Positions 16,908 through 26,288 of a stretch of DNA of 64,000 nucleotides are shown one piece after another. Every line of letters begins with the position of its first letter. Position 1 is the stretch's first letter. Source of the DNA: CAZPDM01 sp964585305. Lineage in GTDB: Bacteria; Planctomycetota; Uabimicrobiia; Uabimicrobiales; JABWCH01. A program made the translations under genes and the position numbers. The notes below the pieces were generated by a model. The model ran no database searches. It was not told the origin of the DNA and was given only the letters and a program-made list of their open reading frames with translations. Where the stretch lies: positions 1-64,000 of the forward strand of contig CAZPDM010000008.1 of assembly GCA_964585305.1 (NCBI GenBank). The letters are read 5' to 3'.

Positions 16908-18704
16908 ATGAAAGCTACAAATAAATTTTTTTGGCTAGTTCTCATTTTAGCAGTTATTATAATAGTTGCATTAACTATTCCTTCAACCTTAAGTTCAAAA
17001 AACTTTCGCAAAATAGAACAACAAACTTTAACAAAACAAGAACCCAATATTTATGACAATCAAGTAAAAGGGCAACAAGCACAACCTATACTTCCTCCCT
17101 CCCCTTCTATATCTATACCTTCACAATCTATGCCCGCTGAACAAAATATTATGATTTCTTCTAAAAAGCAAGATTTTAAAAATAAAGAAATGAAAGATAC
17201 GAGTCTAAGTATTGCAACTGAAAGTGAAAAGATCTCTGCTCCTCCTACTACTCCTACTACTACTAGTCCTGCTCCAGAGTTTAATACAGAAAACTATAGC
17301 TATATTTCAGAAAATCAATTTTTAGATGTAGTAAAAAATCCACTTTCTACATTCTCTATTGATGTAGATACTGCCTCATATTCTAATATTCGTCGCTTTC
17401 TAAAATCTAATCAGCTTCCTCCTAAAGATGCTATACGTATTGAAGAAATGATAAATTATTTTAAATATGATTATCCTCAACCTGAAGGAAAAGATCCTTT
17501 CTCTGTAACAGTAGATATAACAGACTGTCCTTGGAAAGCAGAGCATCGCTTAATGCGTATTGGATTAAAAGGAAAAGAAATTTCTCAAGAAAAACGCCCC
17601 AGTTGTAACCTAGTATTTTTGCTAGATGTTTCTGGCTCTATGAGTGATTATAATAAACTACCCCTTTTAAAAGAAGCATTCAAACTTCTTGTGCAAAATC
17701 TTACAGAAAAAGATAGAGTTGCTATCGTAGTATATGCTGGTGCTTCTGGAGTAGTCTTACCTCCAACAAGCGGAGATAAAAAACAAACGATTCTCCAATC
17801 TCTCAATAGTTTGCAATCTGGCGGTTCAACTAATGCTGGAGAAGGAATTGAATTAGCTTATAGATTAGCTGGCGAAAATTTTCAACCTGATGGAGCCAAT
17901 CGAATTATCTTAGCAACCGATGGTGATTTCAATGTTGGAAGAACTAGCCATGGAGATTTATTGCGCCTAATTGAAGAAAAGGCTAAAAGTAAAGTATTTC
18001 TTACTGTACTAGGATTTGGAATGGGCAATTATAAAGATAGTACATTAGAAATGCTTGCAGATAAAGGCAACGGCAACTACGGATACATTGATGATATTTC
18101 TGAAGCAAAAAAAATGCTTGTCGAACAACTTGCAGGAACACTCATTACCATTGCTAAAGATGTAAAAGTCCAAATAGAATTTAATCCTGCACATATCTTA
18201 CAATATCGTTTAATTGGTTATGAAAACAGACTTATGCAGGCAGAAGATTTTAACAATGATGCAAAGGATGCAGGCGAAATTGGAGCAGGACATACTGTAA
18301 CTGCTTTCTATGAACTTGTACCTGTCGGAGCAAAAAAGGTTGAAGCAGGAAATGTGGATCCTTTAAAATATCAGGTACAACCACAAATTAGTGATGCTGG
18401 AAAATCTCAAGAATCTATGACAGTAAAACTCCGCTACAAAGAACCTATGGGTGATGTTAGTAAACTTTTGGAATTCCCCATCAAAGATGAACAAAAACAA
18501 ATGCAACAGTCTTCTAAAGATTTCATGTTTGCAAGCTCTGTTGTCTGTTTTGGAATGTTATTAAGAGATTCTCAATATAAAGGAACTATGAAAATAGACT
18601 TTGCATTAGAATTAGCTGAAGAAGGATTAGGAAATAATCCTGATGAATATCGTAAGGAATTTATTGAACTGTTAAAAATCGCTAAAAATCTGATGAAAAA
18701 ATAA
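16908..18704 (+). CDS. Membrane-anchored VWA protein (YfbK-like)
   Basis: A 598-aa protein. One N-terminal membrane helix (about 8-26) is followed by a Pro/Ser/Thr-rich linker to about residue 125. Next is the conserved N-terminal segment of the YfbK family (FSIDVDTASYSNIRRFL, EEMINYFKYDYP). The VWA domain has an intact metal site, with LLDVSGSM, the Thr of GGSTNAGEG and D in ATDGD. The C-terminal DUF3520-like domain follows. The protein should face outside the cytoplasm. It is divergent from the six-gene MoxR/VWA operon; sharing the control region with a second VWA gene is suggestive but not proof of shared function. AGGAG precedes the ATG. Confidence 0.88.
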   Translation: MKATNKFFWLVLILAVIIIVALTIPSTLSSKNFRKIEQQTLTKQEPNIYDNQVKGQQAQPILPPSPSISIPSQSMPAEQNIMISSKKQDFKNKEMKDTSLSIATESEKISAPPTTPTTTSPAPEFNTENYSYISENQFLDVVKNPLSTFSIDVDTASYSNIRRFLKSNQLPPKDAIRIEEMINYFKYDYPQPEGKDPFSVTVDITDCPWKAEHRLMRIGLKGKEISQEKRPSCNLVFLLDVSGSMSDYNKLPLLKEAFKLLVQNLTEKDRVAIVVYAGASGVVLPPTSGDKKQTILQSLNSLQSGGSTNAGEGIELAYRLAGENFQPDGANRIILATDGDFNVGRTSHGDLLRLIEEKAKSKVFLTVLGFGMGNYKDSTLEMLADKGNGNYGYIDDISEAKKMLVEQLAGTLITIAKDVKVQIEFNPAHILQYRLIGYENRLMQAEDFNNDAKDAGEIGAGHTVTAFYELVPVGAKKVEAGNVDPLKYQVQPQISDAGKSQESMTVKLRYKEPMGDVSKLLEFPIKDEQKQMQQSSKDFMFASSVVCFGMLLRDSQYKGTMKIDFALELAEEGLGNNPDEYRKEFIELLKIAKNLMKK

Positions 18705-18710
18705 AAAAAT

Positions 18711-18745
18711 AAAAAGCGGAATCTAGAATTTAGATTCCGCTTTTT
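18711..18745. terminator. Bidirectional terminator
   Basis: AAAAAGCGGAATCTA (18711-18725) pairs perfectly with 18731-18745 across the loop GAATT. It lies between the convergent VWA and glycosylphosphotransferase genes. Confidence 0.9.
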
Positions 18746-18756
18746 ATTTTTAAAGT

Positions 18757-20244
18757 TTATAATCCATTAAGCGTAATAATAGTCCATATAGTGCGAAAGA
18801 TAATCAAAATATCTAACCACAACGATTGATGCTTGACGTAATACAGATCATATTCTAAGCGAATTTCAGCACCAGCAAGATCGTTAACATGTTTATAGTT
18901 AACTACAGCCCAACTGGTAATTCCTGGACAAACTAAATGTCTTAGATTATGAAACGGAATTTGTTTTTGAAATTCCTGGCATTGTGTAACACTAAGTGGA
19001 CGCACACCGACGACAGAAACATCTCCTTTCAAGAGATTCCAAAATTGTGGCAGTTCATCAAGATGAAGTTTTCTCAAAATGCCACCAACAGGAGTAAGCC
19101 GATTGTCTGATTTTTCTGTCCACATACTGCCTTTAGCTTCAGCATCTGGAATCATTGTACGAAATTTCCATAGTCGAAAAGTTTTGCCATGTTTCCCCAC
19201 ACGAATTTGAGAAAAAAATAATGGGCCAGCAGATGTGGATTTAATAGCTAAAGCAATAAATGGGAAAAATAGCATCAATACAAGTAATCCAAAACATGCA
19301 AAAAATATATCTAACAATCGTTTAATAATAGGATAAAACCCACTCCATTCTGCATCTTGCATAGGCAAAAGACTCATATACCAGCCTTGAAGTTGACGCA
19401 CTGGAGAGCGTTTGAGTATGGTTTCATAAAATATAGGCATTGGAATAATAGGAATTCCGGCCTCACGACACTGAATTAAGCAATCAAAAATATGTTGCGA
19501 AGGCTTTTTCTCCAAAGCTAATATAATACTATCAACACGACCTAAACTTTGCAAAATTGGATTTTCTTGTTTATTATTATTTACGGATTCTGTCAAAGGA
19601 TTTGTATCATCGGATTGAATCTTAGGATTATTAACATAAGATTTATTGAAATTATCGATAGGTTGGATAATATCATTTTTTTCTAATAACTCCCCCACGA
19701 TCTCATAATGAAGCTTATCTTGCTGTACAAGATCTTGAACTTGTGAAATGCCAGAAGAATCACCAACAACCCAAAATTTATATCGAAGACTTCTTCGTGA
19801 ACAAAATAAAAAATGAAGTAATCTCCAACCCATAAGAAGCAGACAAGAGATAATTCCAAAAGCAACAATAACAAAACGAGGTAATGTATCTTTAGGCGCG
19901 AAAAAATATAAAATTGTATAAAGAAATCCTACAAAAATAGTTATTCTCAATGGTTGTTTTAAACTCTGCTGAAGCCTGCGAAGGTTATTTGAATTATAAG
20001 AATCGCATATAATTGAAATGATTAACCAGGGAATAACAAGCCACCATAGAAAAGGAATTGGGGGAAAAGGTTCATTCGGTAATTTCCATAGATGGTAATA
20101 GCGAGCTGCTATTAAAGAAAAGTATATGGAAATACTAAGCAGAATAATATCTCCAATAACTAATATAGCCATACGTTCTGTTAGGCTTAGTCTAATCTTT
20201 TTAGTATCATACAGATTAGAGTGGGAGGGTGATTTTGAATCCAT
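18757..20244 (-). CDS. Polyprenyl glycosylphosphotransferase (WbaP/WcaJ type)
   Basis: A 495-aa protein. Four or five N-terminal membrane helices precede a cytoplasmic CoA-binding-like region (around 150-280) with an Asn-rich insert. A further helix (about 307-335, RLLDIFFACFGLLVLM) leads to the catalytic bacterial sugar transferase domain, with FRLWKFRTM, LHLDELPQFWNLLKGDVSVVG and RPLS. The family transfers a sugar-1-phosphate onto undecaprenyl phosphate to start exopolysaccharide, capsule or O-antigen synthesis. ATG 20244 is preferred to an in-frame TTG at 20265 because the protein then starts at a normal cytoplasmic N-terminus. No glycosyltransferase operon surrounds it; a flippase lies at 43 kb. 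Confidence 0.9.
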   Translation of the reverse strand: MDSKSPSHSNLYDTKKIRLSLTERMAILVIGDIILLSISIYFSLIAARYYHLWKLPNEPFPPIPFLWWLVIPWLIISIICDSYNSNNLRRLQQSLKQPLRITIFVGFLYTILYFFAPKDTLPRFVIVAFGIISCLLLMGWRLLHFLFCSRRSLRYKFWVVGDSSGISQVQDLVQQDKLHYEIVGELLEKNDIIQPIDNFNKSYVNNPKIQSDDTNPLTESVNNNKQENPILQSLGRVDSIILALEKKPSQHIFDCLIQCREAGIPIIPMPIFYETILKRSPVRQLQGWYMSLLPMQDAEWSGFYPIIKRLLDIFFACFGLLVLMLFFPFIALAIKSTSAGPLFFSQIRVGKHGKTFRLWKFRTMIPDAEAKGSMWTEKSDNRLTPVGGILRKLHLDELPQFWNLLKGDVSVVGVRPLSVTQCQEFQKQIPFHNLRHLVCPGITSWAVVNYKHVNDLAGAEIRLEYDLYYVKHQSLWLDILIIFRTIWTIITLNGL

Positions 20245-20336
20245 AGCTCTAAAATTTGTTCCCAAAATTTGAATTGATAGGAAAAAATTATTGATTTTAT
20301 TTTAAAAAAAACTAGTAAAAACTATAAAAATTTTTA

Positions 20337-21536
20337 TTATTCATAACGCAAGGCTTCAATTGGGTCAAGTTTTGCGGCACGTCTTGCCGGATAAAACCCG
20401 AAAAATATACCAATTCCAGCAGAAAAAGTAATGGCTAAAATAACACTAGAAGTCTCTACTAATGTTTGGAATTCTGTCAACCAATACACCCATTTTGCAA
20501 TACCAATACCTAGGCAAATTCCAATACCTCCGCCAAAACTTGTCATCAATACAGCCTCAAGTAAAAATTGCTGTAAAATATGTCTTTCTTTAGCACCAAT
20601 AGCTTTACGAATACCAATTTCTTTGGTACGCTCTGTTACTGTTACAAGCATGATATTCATAATGCCTATGCCACCCACTAAAAGAGAAATGCTTGCTATA
20701 CCGCCAAGAAGAATTGTGAAAATTTTACTAAAATCACTGGCCATTTTAATAAATTCTTCTAAACTCATAATAAAGAAATCATCTTGCATATCCTCACGTA
20801 TGCGATGACGTTGGCGAAGTAGTTTGGTCGCATCTTCCTGAACCCCTTTAATTGATTCTCTTGAGGATGCTTCTATATTAATCTCTTGGATATGTATGAC
20901 ACCCATCAATTGTTTCATTGCAGTTGTAAAAGGAACGACAATTTGATCATCGCTACCACCATCGCCTTTAGATTTTAACACTCCAATAACTTCAAAATTA
21001 AGTCTATTAATTTTAATAGTACGACCAAGCGGATTTTCTTTTCCAAAAAGATTTTCACGAGTAACAGGGCCTAATACAGCAACACGCATACGCCCAGTTA
21101 CCTCACCTTCTGTAAATTTTCTTCCTAACTCAAATTCAAAATTACGAATAGGAAAATATGTTGTAGTACTTCCAATAATAGAAGTTCGTGAATTTTTATT
21201 AAAATATTTAACTTGCCCCGAAGTTCTAACTACGGGAGCAATTTGATTGATATTTTTTACTTTTTGTAAAATTTGTTGAGCATCTTCTACAGTAAGAGTC
21301 TGAAAATTTCCTGACATTACTCCACGCATACCCTGTTGTCCGGGTCGTACAACAAGCAAATTTGTGCCAAGAGAAGTAACATTTGCCATCACTTTAGAAC
21401 TTGCGCCAGCAGCTAAAGATAACATCGCAATAACTGCACCTACGCCAATAATAATACCTAACATAGCTAAAAATGAACGCAATTTATTTGCAAATAGGCT
21501 TTTAATTGCAACACGAAAGATTTTTCCAAATAACAT
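20337..21536 (-). CDS. MacB-like ABC transporter permease
   Basis: A 399-aa protein with MacB/FtsX topology: one N-terminal helix (about 18-40, LAMLGIIIGVGAVIAML), a large periplasmic domain (about 45-270) and three C-terminal helices with the FtsX-type signature (GGIGIMNIMLVTVTERTKEI, then GIRKAIGA). MacB-type systems do not pump substrate across the inner membrane. They drive a periplasmic adaptor to export macrolides, peptides or lipoproteins. It is the third gene of an operon, and its AGGAG ribosome binding site overlaps the end of the ATPase gene. Confidence 0.92.
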   Translation of the reverse strand: MLFGKIFRVAIKSLFANKLRSFLAMLGIIIGVGAVIAMLSLAAGASSKVMANVTSLGTNLLVVRPGQQGMRGVMSGNFQTLTVEDAQQILQKVKNINQIAPVVRTSGQVKYFNKNSRTSIIGSTTTYFPIRNFEFELGRKFTEGEVTGRMRVAVLGPVTRENLFGKENPLGRTIKINRLNFEVIGVLKSKGDGGSDDQIVVPFTTAMKQLMGVIHIQEINIEASSRESIKGVQEDATKLLRQRHRIREDMQDDFFIMSLEEFIKMASDFSKIFTILLGGIASISLLVGGIGIMNIMLVTVTERTKEIGIRKAIGAKERHILQQFLLEAVLMTSFGGGIGICLGIGIAKWVYWLTEFQTLVETSSVILAITFSAGIGIFFGFYPARRAAKLDPIEALRYE

Positions 21537-21539
21537 AGC

Positions 21540-22208
21540 TTAACTCCTAAAATCTTCGACAATTTGCCCATCTCTCAAATGAATTTGGCGTTTGCAATGT
21601 TTTGCGACATCAGGCTCATGTGTAACTACAATAATTGTTCTCCCCTGTTGATTAAGAGATTCAAAGATAGCTAATATTTCATCGCCGGTTTTTGTGTCCA
21701 AGTTTCCAGTGGGTTCATCTGCTAAAATAATCGCAGGATCATTAACAATAGAACGAGCAATTGCTACTCTTTGACGCTGACCACCTGAAAGTTGGTTAGG
21801 TTCATGCTCCATACGATCTGCCAATTTAACTATTTCCATAGCATTACGAGCACGCTCTTTACTATTGGGCAAATTGGCATAAAGCATAGGCAATTCAACA
21901 TTTTCTAATGCTGTCATACGTGGTAGCAAATAAAAATTTTGAAAAACAAAACCAATACGTTTACTGCGTACCTCAGCTAAAGCATCCTTTTTCATTTTAG
22001 AAACATCTCTACCTTCTAATAAATATTGGCCGGAATCTGGGCGATCCAGACATCCTAGAATATTCATTAGAGTAGATTTCCCGCTTCCAGAGGGACCCAT
22101 AATAGCAAGCATTTCACCAACATCAACAGTCAGATTTACCGATCTTAGTGCTTGAACAACATTCTCAGCAATTTTGTAGTTCTTGACTAAAGATTTGATC
22201 TCTATCAC
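21540..22208 (-). CDS. MacB/LolD-type ABC transporter ATPase
   Basis: A 222-aa ATPase with Walker A GPSGSGKST, Q-loop FQNFYLLPRM, signature LSGGQRQRVAIARSI, Walker B ILADEPTGNLD and the switch His in VVTHEPD. The sequence is closest to the LolD/MacB group, where the ATPase is separate from the permease. It starts with GTG sharing a base with the TAG stop of the adaptor gene (TAGTG). The three genes form one translationally coupled operon. Confidence 0.95.
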   Translation of the reverse strand: MIEIKSLVKNYKIAENVVQALRSVNLTVDVGEMLAIMGPSGSGKSTLMNILGCLDRPDSGQYLLEGRDVSKMKKDALAEVRSKRIGFVFQNFYLLPRMTALENVELPMLYANLPNSKERARNAMEIVKLADRMEHEPNQLSGGQRQRVAIARSIVNDPAIILADEPTGNLDTKTGDEILAIFESLNQQGRTIIVVTHEPDVAKHCKRQIHLRDGQIVEDFRS

Positions 22209-23767
22209 TAGATGCCTCGCATTCCTCTAGGACGTCCCCTATTCATATTTGCATCATTTTGCCAACGACTTTGGGAATATCCTTTATCTAAAATAACGTT
22301 TTCCCCTTCTTGAACACCTTCAAGAATTTCTGTTTTTGTGCCATCGTCGATTCCAACTTTAATTTCGCGTTCGTCTGTTGTTCCATCTTCTTTTAATATT
22401 TGCACACAATATTGGCGGGGAATTACTTGGTAAATCTGTCGAATGCGACGTTTTGTCATCCATTCTTCTGGATTTACAGAACCAGAATTATCATCTTTAT
22501 TTTTTTGCTGATTTTGAGAAACCTCTGAAGTGTTTTCAGCATCCTCTTCATCTGTTGAATTTTTTGAAGAACCGTTTTCTTTACCATAGCGTTTTTTAGA
22601 TTTTTCATCTCCAGACATAGTAATTTCAGCACCTATTTTTTTGTGTTCGTTTTCAATAATTTTTTGATATACTGATTCAGATGGGACAATTAAAGCATTC
22701 CTTTTCTCTATAGGAATAACTTTTACACTTGCTGTCATTTCAGGTTTAAGTAAATGCTTTTCTCCAAGTACTTCGATTTTTACCTCAAATGTAACAACAT
22801 TTGAAGTAGTTTGGCCTTTTGTAGAAATAAGAACGACTTTTCCAGGAAATTTTCGATCGGGATAGGCATCTGTTGTAATAATAGCTGGTTGATTTAAAGC
22901 AATTTTACCAATATCACTTTCATCAACAGAAGCAACAACAAAAATATGGGAAAGATCTGACAATATCATAATTGCAGTTCCACCACCAACATTGCTAATC
23001 CCAGATGAAATAATTTGGCCAATTTGGATTTTTTGTTCGGAAACAACTCCATCAATAGGCGCGAAAACTTTTGTTTCATTAAGTCTTTGTAATGCTTTAG
23101 AAAGATCAATATCATCAAGCTCTACTTGAGTTTTAGCAAGCTCAATATCGTTCTTTTTAACCTCTAATGCCATTTCATCAACTTTTAAGGCTTCTACTTC
23201 AATCTTCGTACGTTCTAAAGCTGATGTAGCTTCAATTGCTGATGCTTCGGCGGCTTCATAATCACTTTGACTTGTTAGTTTACTTTGAACTAACTCTTTT
23301 AACCGTTTCATCTTAGCTTGCGTTTCATTAGCACGTGCCAAAGCAGATTTCAAAGCAACATCTGCTTTTTTTCGTTCCGAAACTAACTTAGTTTCTGCAA
23401 TTTTTAAATTTTGCTCGGCCTGTGCAAGACGCGCTCGAGAAGCTGCTAAATTTACCTTTGACTGTTGAACAGAACGCTGTTCATCTACTGGATCTAGTTC
23501 AACTAATAATTCTCCTTGTTTAACACAATGGCTTACATCATAAGGTAGTTTAATGACTTGACCACTAGACTTACATTTTATTTCAACATCTCTAAGGGAA
23601 ACAACTTTTCCAGTTGTATCTACAATCGAAAAAATACTACCACGTTCAACTTTTGTTGTTTTTGGTTTGTTGGTAGTTTCATCAACGTCTTGAGCATTTT
23701 TTTGCCAAAAATAATATCCCCCTGCTCCCAATCCAATCAATAATAACAAGATAATAAATTTTTTCAT
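22208..23767 (-). CDS. MacA-like periplasmic adaptor (membrane fusion protein)
   Basis: A 519-aa protein. One N-terminal helix (about 3-21) is followed by a lipoyl-like half (VEIKCKSSGQVIKLPYDVSH), a long alpha-hairpin coiled coil (about 100-220), the second lipoyl half (VFAPIDGVVSEQKIQIGQ) and a beta-barrel region. It is longer than MacA (about 370 aa). The extra length is mainly a charged Lys/Asp/Ser-rich insert at about 380-435 and a Gly/Arg/Asn-rich tail. It should connect the MacB-like permease to an outer-membrane channel; no TolC gene is visible. First gene of the operon. Confidence 0.92.
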   Translation of the reverse strand: MKKFIILLLLIGLGAGGYYFWQKNAQDVDETTNKPKTTKVERGSIFSIVDTTGKVVSLRDVEIKCKSSGQVIKLPYDVSHCVKQGELLVELDPVDEQRSVQQSKVNLAASRARLAQAEQNLKIAETKLVSERKKADVALKSALARANETQAKMKRLKELVQSKLTSQSDYEAAEASAIEATSALERTKIEVEALKVDEMALEVKKNDIELAKTQVELDDIDLSKALQRLNETKVFAPIDGVVSEQKIQIGQIISSGISNVGGGTAIMILSDLSHIFVVASVDESDIGKIALNQPAIITTDAYPDRKFPGKVVLISTKGQTTSNVVTFEVKIEVLGEKHLLKPEMTASVKVIPIEKRNALIVPSESVYQKIIENEHKKIGAEITMSGDEKSKKRYGKENGSSKNSTDEEDAENTSEVSQNQQKNKDDNSGSVNPEEWMTKRRIRQIYQVIPRQYCVQILKEDGTTDEREIKVGIDDGTKTEILEGVQEGENVILDKGYSQSRWQNDANMNRGRPRGMRGI

Positions 23768-23836
23768 AACATTAACATGTATCTTTTGCTTAAAAAAGAA
23801 TACTGTCCTTAAAATTTTAACAAAAAATTAAAATAC

Positions 23837-23857
23837 ACATCAGTTATAAACTGATGT
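23837..23857. terminator. Hairpin downstream of the 61-aa gene
   Basis: A perfect 9-bp stem, ACATCAGTT/AACTGATGT, with an ATA loop. On the minus strand it is followed by T-rich sequence, so it may terminate the small gene at 23890-24075. It also lies upstream of the adaptor gene at 23767. Confidence 0.5.
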
Positions 23858-23889
23858 CAAAGTTTTTTGTTTGAAAAAAAACATCTTTT

Positions 23890-24075
23890 TTAATTTTTTG
23901 CTATATGATTACTATTAAGATACGTCTTTAATGTTGCAATGGAAGTAACTTTATTGCGGTTTTGTTGTGCTATTTTTCTTAAGGCTTCTTGTATAGAAGT
24001 AGTTGTTACACCTAAATAAACAGCATTTGTTAATAACTCTTGATAAATTTGAGTCTCGCTGCTTGTAAACAGCAT
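23890..24075 (-). CDS. Small protein of unknown function (61 aa)
   Basis: A 61-aa helical protein with no membrane segment and no recognised family. The middle reads like a small helix-turn-helix or coiled segment (SIQEALRKIAQQNRNKVTS). ATG 24075 is chosen because CGGAGG lies 9 bases upstream; the frame extends 11 codons further without a better start. It is monocistronic, divergent from the iron-type binding protein gene. Coding status rests on the ribosome binding site and amino-acid composition. Confidence 0.5.
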   Translation of the reverse strand: MLFTSSETQIYQELLTNAVYLGVTTTSIQEALRKIAQQNRNKVTSIATLKTYLNSNHIAKN

Positions 24076-24247
24076 ATAAGATTTCCTCCGTTTTAACCCA
24101 CGCACCATAAGTGCGCAAAAAATAAGACTTCAAATTATAAGATAGAAAAATCATAAAAGCAAGTTTATGATAAATTTTCTCACAAATTTCTATAAATTTT
24201 TCTTGAAAAAAACAAAAAAATATTTTTTTAAAGAAAGGAGACATGCT

Positions 24248-25261
24248 ATGAAAACATTATGGATTATTTTAGTAACTTTTTTATTAATTTCTTGCGGTAA
24301 AACAAAAAAAACTGAAGAAGTTATTATATATACTGCATTAGATAGGAACTTTTCTGAGCCTATATTAAAAAAATTCGAACAAAATAGTGGAATAATTGTA
24401 AGATGCAAATATGATACAGAAAGCACAAAAACTGTTGGACTTACAGCAGCTTTATATGAAGAAAGGAACCATCCACGCTGTGATGTCTTTTGGAATAACG
24501 AAATTCTACACACATTGCGACTCCAAAAGCAAGGAATTTTAACCACATATTGCCCAAGTCAACAAATCAATATTCCAAAGGAATTTTATGATAAACAAGG
24601 CTACTGGACAGGGTTTGCTGCACGAAGTCGAGTTATTATAGTAAATACTGAAAAAGTGAAGCCGGAAAACTATCCTTCAAGTATCACGGATTTTACACAA
24701 CCCTATTGGAAAGGAAAATTTGGTATCGCACGTCCAGTTGCGGGAACGACAGCTACTCACATTGCTTGTTTATTTGCTGAACTTGGTACAGATGGTGTTA
24801 AAAAATTGCTACAACAGTGGAAAGCAAATGATGTTCGAATTGAAAGCGGAAATAAATCTTGCGCAGAAAAAGTAGGAGCTGGAGAACTATATGCAGCATT
24901 AACAGATACTGATGATGCAATGATTGAAATTCTCCAAAAAAAGCCAGTAACAATTATATATCCAGATTCTCAACCTCCTCAGAAATTAGGAACATTATTT
25001 ATCCCCAATACTGTTGCATTGATTGCCAATTCTCCCAATCCTGAAAATGGAAAAAAACTTATTGAATTTTTATTATCTCCTGAAGTGGAAACAATTTTAG
25101 CATTAGGAGAATCCGCTCAAATACCTTTAAATAAACAAGTCCAGGTTTCCGCACTTGTAAAAACGCCCCACCAAATTCAAGCAATGAAAGTAGATTTTAA
25201 TAAATCTGTAGAATATTGGGAAGAAGCTCAAAAATATATTATAGAAGATTTCTTAAAATAA
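24248..25261 (+). CDS. Fe(III)-type ABC solute-binding lipoprotein
   Basis: A 337-aa lipoprotein with a lipobox LISC, lipid Cys at residue 16. The mature part follows the FutA/FbpA family of class-II periplasmic binding proteins: EVIIYTALDRNFSEPIL at the start, RCDVFWNNE, YWTGFAARSRVIIVN, KGKFGIARPVAGTT and ALTDTDDA. The family mostly binds ferric iron, sometimes other small ligands. No permease or ATPase gene is adjacent, so the partner must be elsewhere. AAGGAG precedes the ATG at 24248; upstream in-frame codons would bury the signal peptide. Confidence 0.85.
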   Translation: MKTLWIILVTFLLISCGKTKKTEEVIIYTALDRNFSEPILKKFEQNSGIIVRCKYDTESTKTVGLTAALYEERNHPRCDVFWNNEILHTLRLQKQGILTTYCPSQQINIPKEFYDKQGYWTGFAARSRVIIVNTEKVKPENYPSSITDFTQPYWKGKFGIARPVAGTTATHIACLFAELGTDGVKKLLQQWKANDVRIESGNKSCAEKVGAGELYAALTDTDDAMIEILQKKPVTIIYPDSQPPQKLGTLFIPNTVALIANSPNPENGKKLIEFLLSPEVETILALGESAQIPLNKQVQVSALVKTPHQIQAMKVDFNKSVEYWEEAQKYIIEDFLK

Positions 25262-25390
25262 GTAGAGATAATTTTATAAAACTAAATTTTTTAAAACTAT
25301 CAAAAAAATAAAAAAAATAACTTATGTCTTCCATTCAAACATAGTTTCTCAACTTGAAAGAGCATCATTCGCAATATTTAGAAATCGATC
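25262..25390. other. Intergenic sequence, nothing recognised
   Basis: AT-rich sequence between the binding-protein gene and the dehydrogenase remnant. No hairpin with a T-run and no coding frame is evident. Confidence 0.5.
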
Positions 25391-25495
25391 CTAGTAGACA
25401 CACCGGAATTAGCTGAAGGTTTCATTGTTTGGCTTTGCTCAGGCAAAGCTGACTGGGCCAAAGGACGTTTGCGGACAAAAGGCGAAACAATATAA
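25391..25495 (+). pseudogene. Remnant of a short-chain dehydrogenase, C-terminal end
   Basis: Inside a 511-bp intergenic region one frame reads LVDTPELAEGF, then IVWLCSGKADWAKGR, then LRTKGETI and a TAA. The ELAxGFxVWLxSxKAxWxKGR pattern is that of the C-terminal end of classical short-chain dehydrogenases/reductases. The frame is closed upstream by a TAG, and no Rossmann fold or YxxxK motif survives nearby. About 32 codons remain. The base composition is more GC-rich than the flanks, consistent with former coding sequence. Confidence 0.5.
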
Positions 25496-25772
25496 CCATT
25501 AACCGTTAAAAATTCTGAAAAAGTTACAAAAATTTAACCTTTTCTTAACAAAATACAAAAGTGTTACAGTTTGTAACAGATATATCACAAAAAAAGGGAA
25601 AGAATATATTACTGTTCTTCATAATCTAAATAATTATAATTTATTTATATAAAATAAGTTATAATTATTTTAGAATAAAAATAAGTATTTTTTTATTTAT
25701 GGTATATATTTTGCGAAATAATATATCAGCAAAAGCAAACTTTCAAACCTTCTTGATAAGGAGTGGTCAAAA
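25496..25772. other. Upstream region of the Cys-rich peptide gene
   Basis: A very AT-rich 277-bp leader region. Only the AAGGAG ribosome binding site at its end is clear. No consensus promoter was found. Confidence 0.5.
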
Positions 25773-26261
25773 ATGAGAAAAGCTCTAGTTATTATTCTTT
25801 GTGTATTATTAACTGTTGCATTCGCCCAAAATATCGCTGAACTTCAAAAGAAACATGCTGCAGCCATGAAAGCCAATGGCATGATCGTAGAACGCGATGG
25901 CCAATACATGGTTTCCACAACTGGCGCATCTATATACCTTGGTACCGAAATGGGAACAGGCTATATGGAATCTGGCGATAAGAAAATTTATTGGGAAGTT
26001 ATTCCAATCGAAGGTGGCGTAAAAATCGTTATCAAAATCAACATTTTTGGTAAGATTTATGAAAAAACCATCATCATCAAATTCGATAACACCCAAGCCA
26101 GTATTGCTCTTGAAGGCAGCAATGATAGATATGACTGGATGTGCATCCTAAAATGCGCCGGTTCTGCTGCTTTCTCTTGCATCTCTTGCGGTACCGATTG
26201 GAAATGCTGGGCAACTTGCGCTGGTCCACAAGTAGTACAATGCGTTATGGGCTGCTTCTAA
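25773..26261 (+). CDS. Secreted Cys-rich small protein
   Basis: A 162-aa exported protein with a signal peptide (about 1-18, ending A-F-A before Q19). The middle (about 20-120) is beta-rich with no cysteine. The last 40 residues hold eight Cys in four close pairs, CILKC, CISC, CWATC and CVMGC, ending in Phe. A Cys-free leader plus a small Cys-paired, Gly/Ala-rich C-terminal domain loosely recalls halocin C8-like and other disulfide-rich secreted peptides, but I cannot place it in a family. AAGGAG precedes the ATG. Its codon use is more GC-rich than neighbouring genes, which often marks high expression. Confidence 0.8.
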   Translation: MRKALVIILCVLLTVAFAQNIAELQKKHAAAMKANGMIVERDGQYMVSTTGASIYLGTEMGTGYMESGDKKIYWEVIPIEGGVKIVIKINIFGKIYEKTIIIKFDNTQASIALEGSNDRYDWMCILKCAGSAAFSCISCGTDWKCWATCAGPQVVQCVMGCF

Positions 26262-26288
26262 TATAAGCAAGTTCTAGCTAATTAACAT

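Noticed and set aside
25420..25495. Paired segments (GCTTTGC/GCAAAGC, TTTGGC/GCCAAA, ATTGTTT/AAACAAT) looked like a riboswitch or small RNA.
   Set aside because: The same bases translate into a dehydrogenase-like C-terminus, which explains the GC-rich patch better, and no known riboswitch consensus fits.
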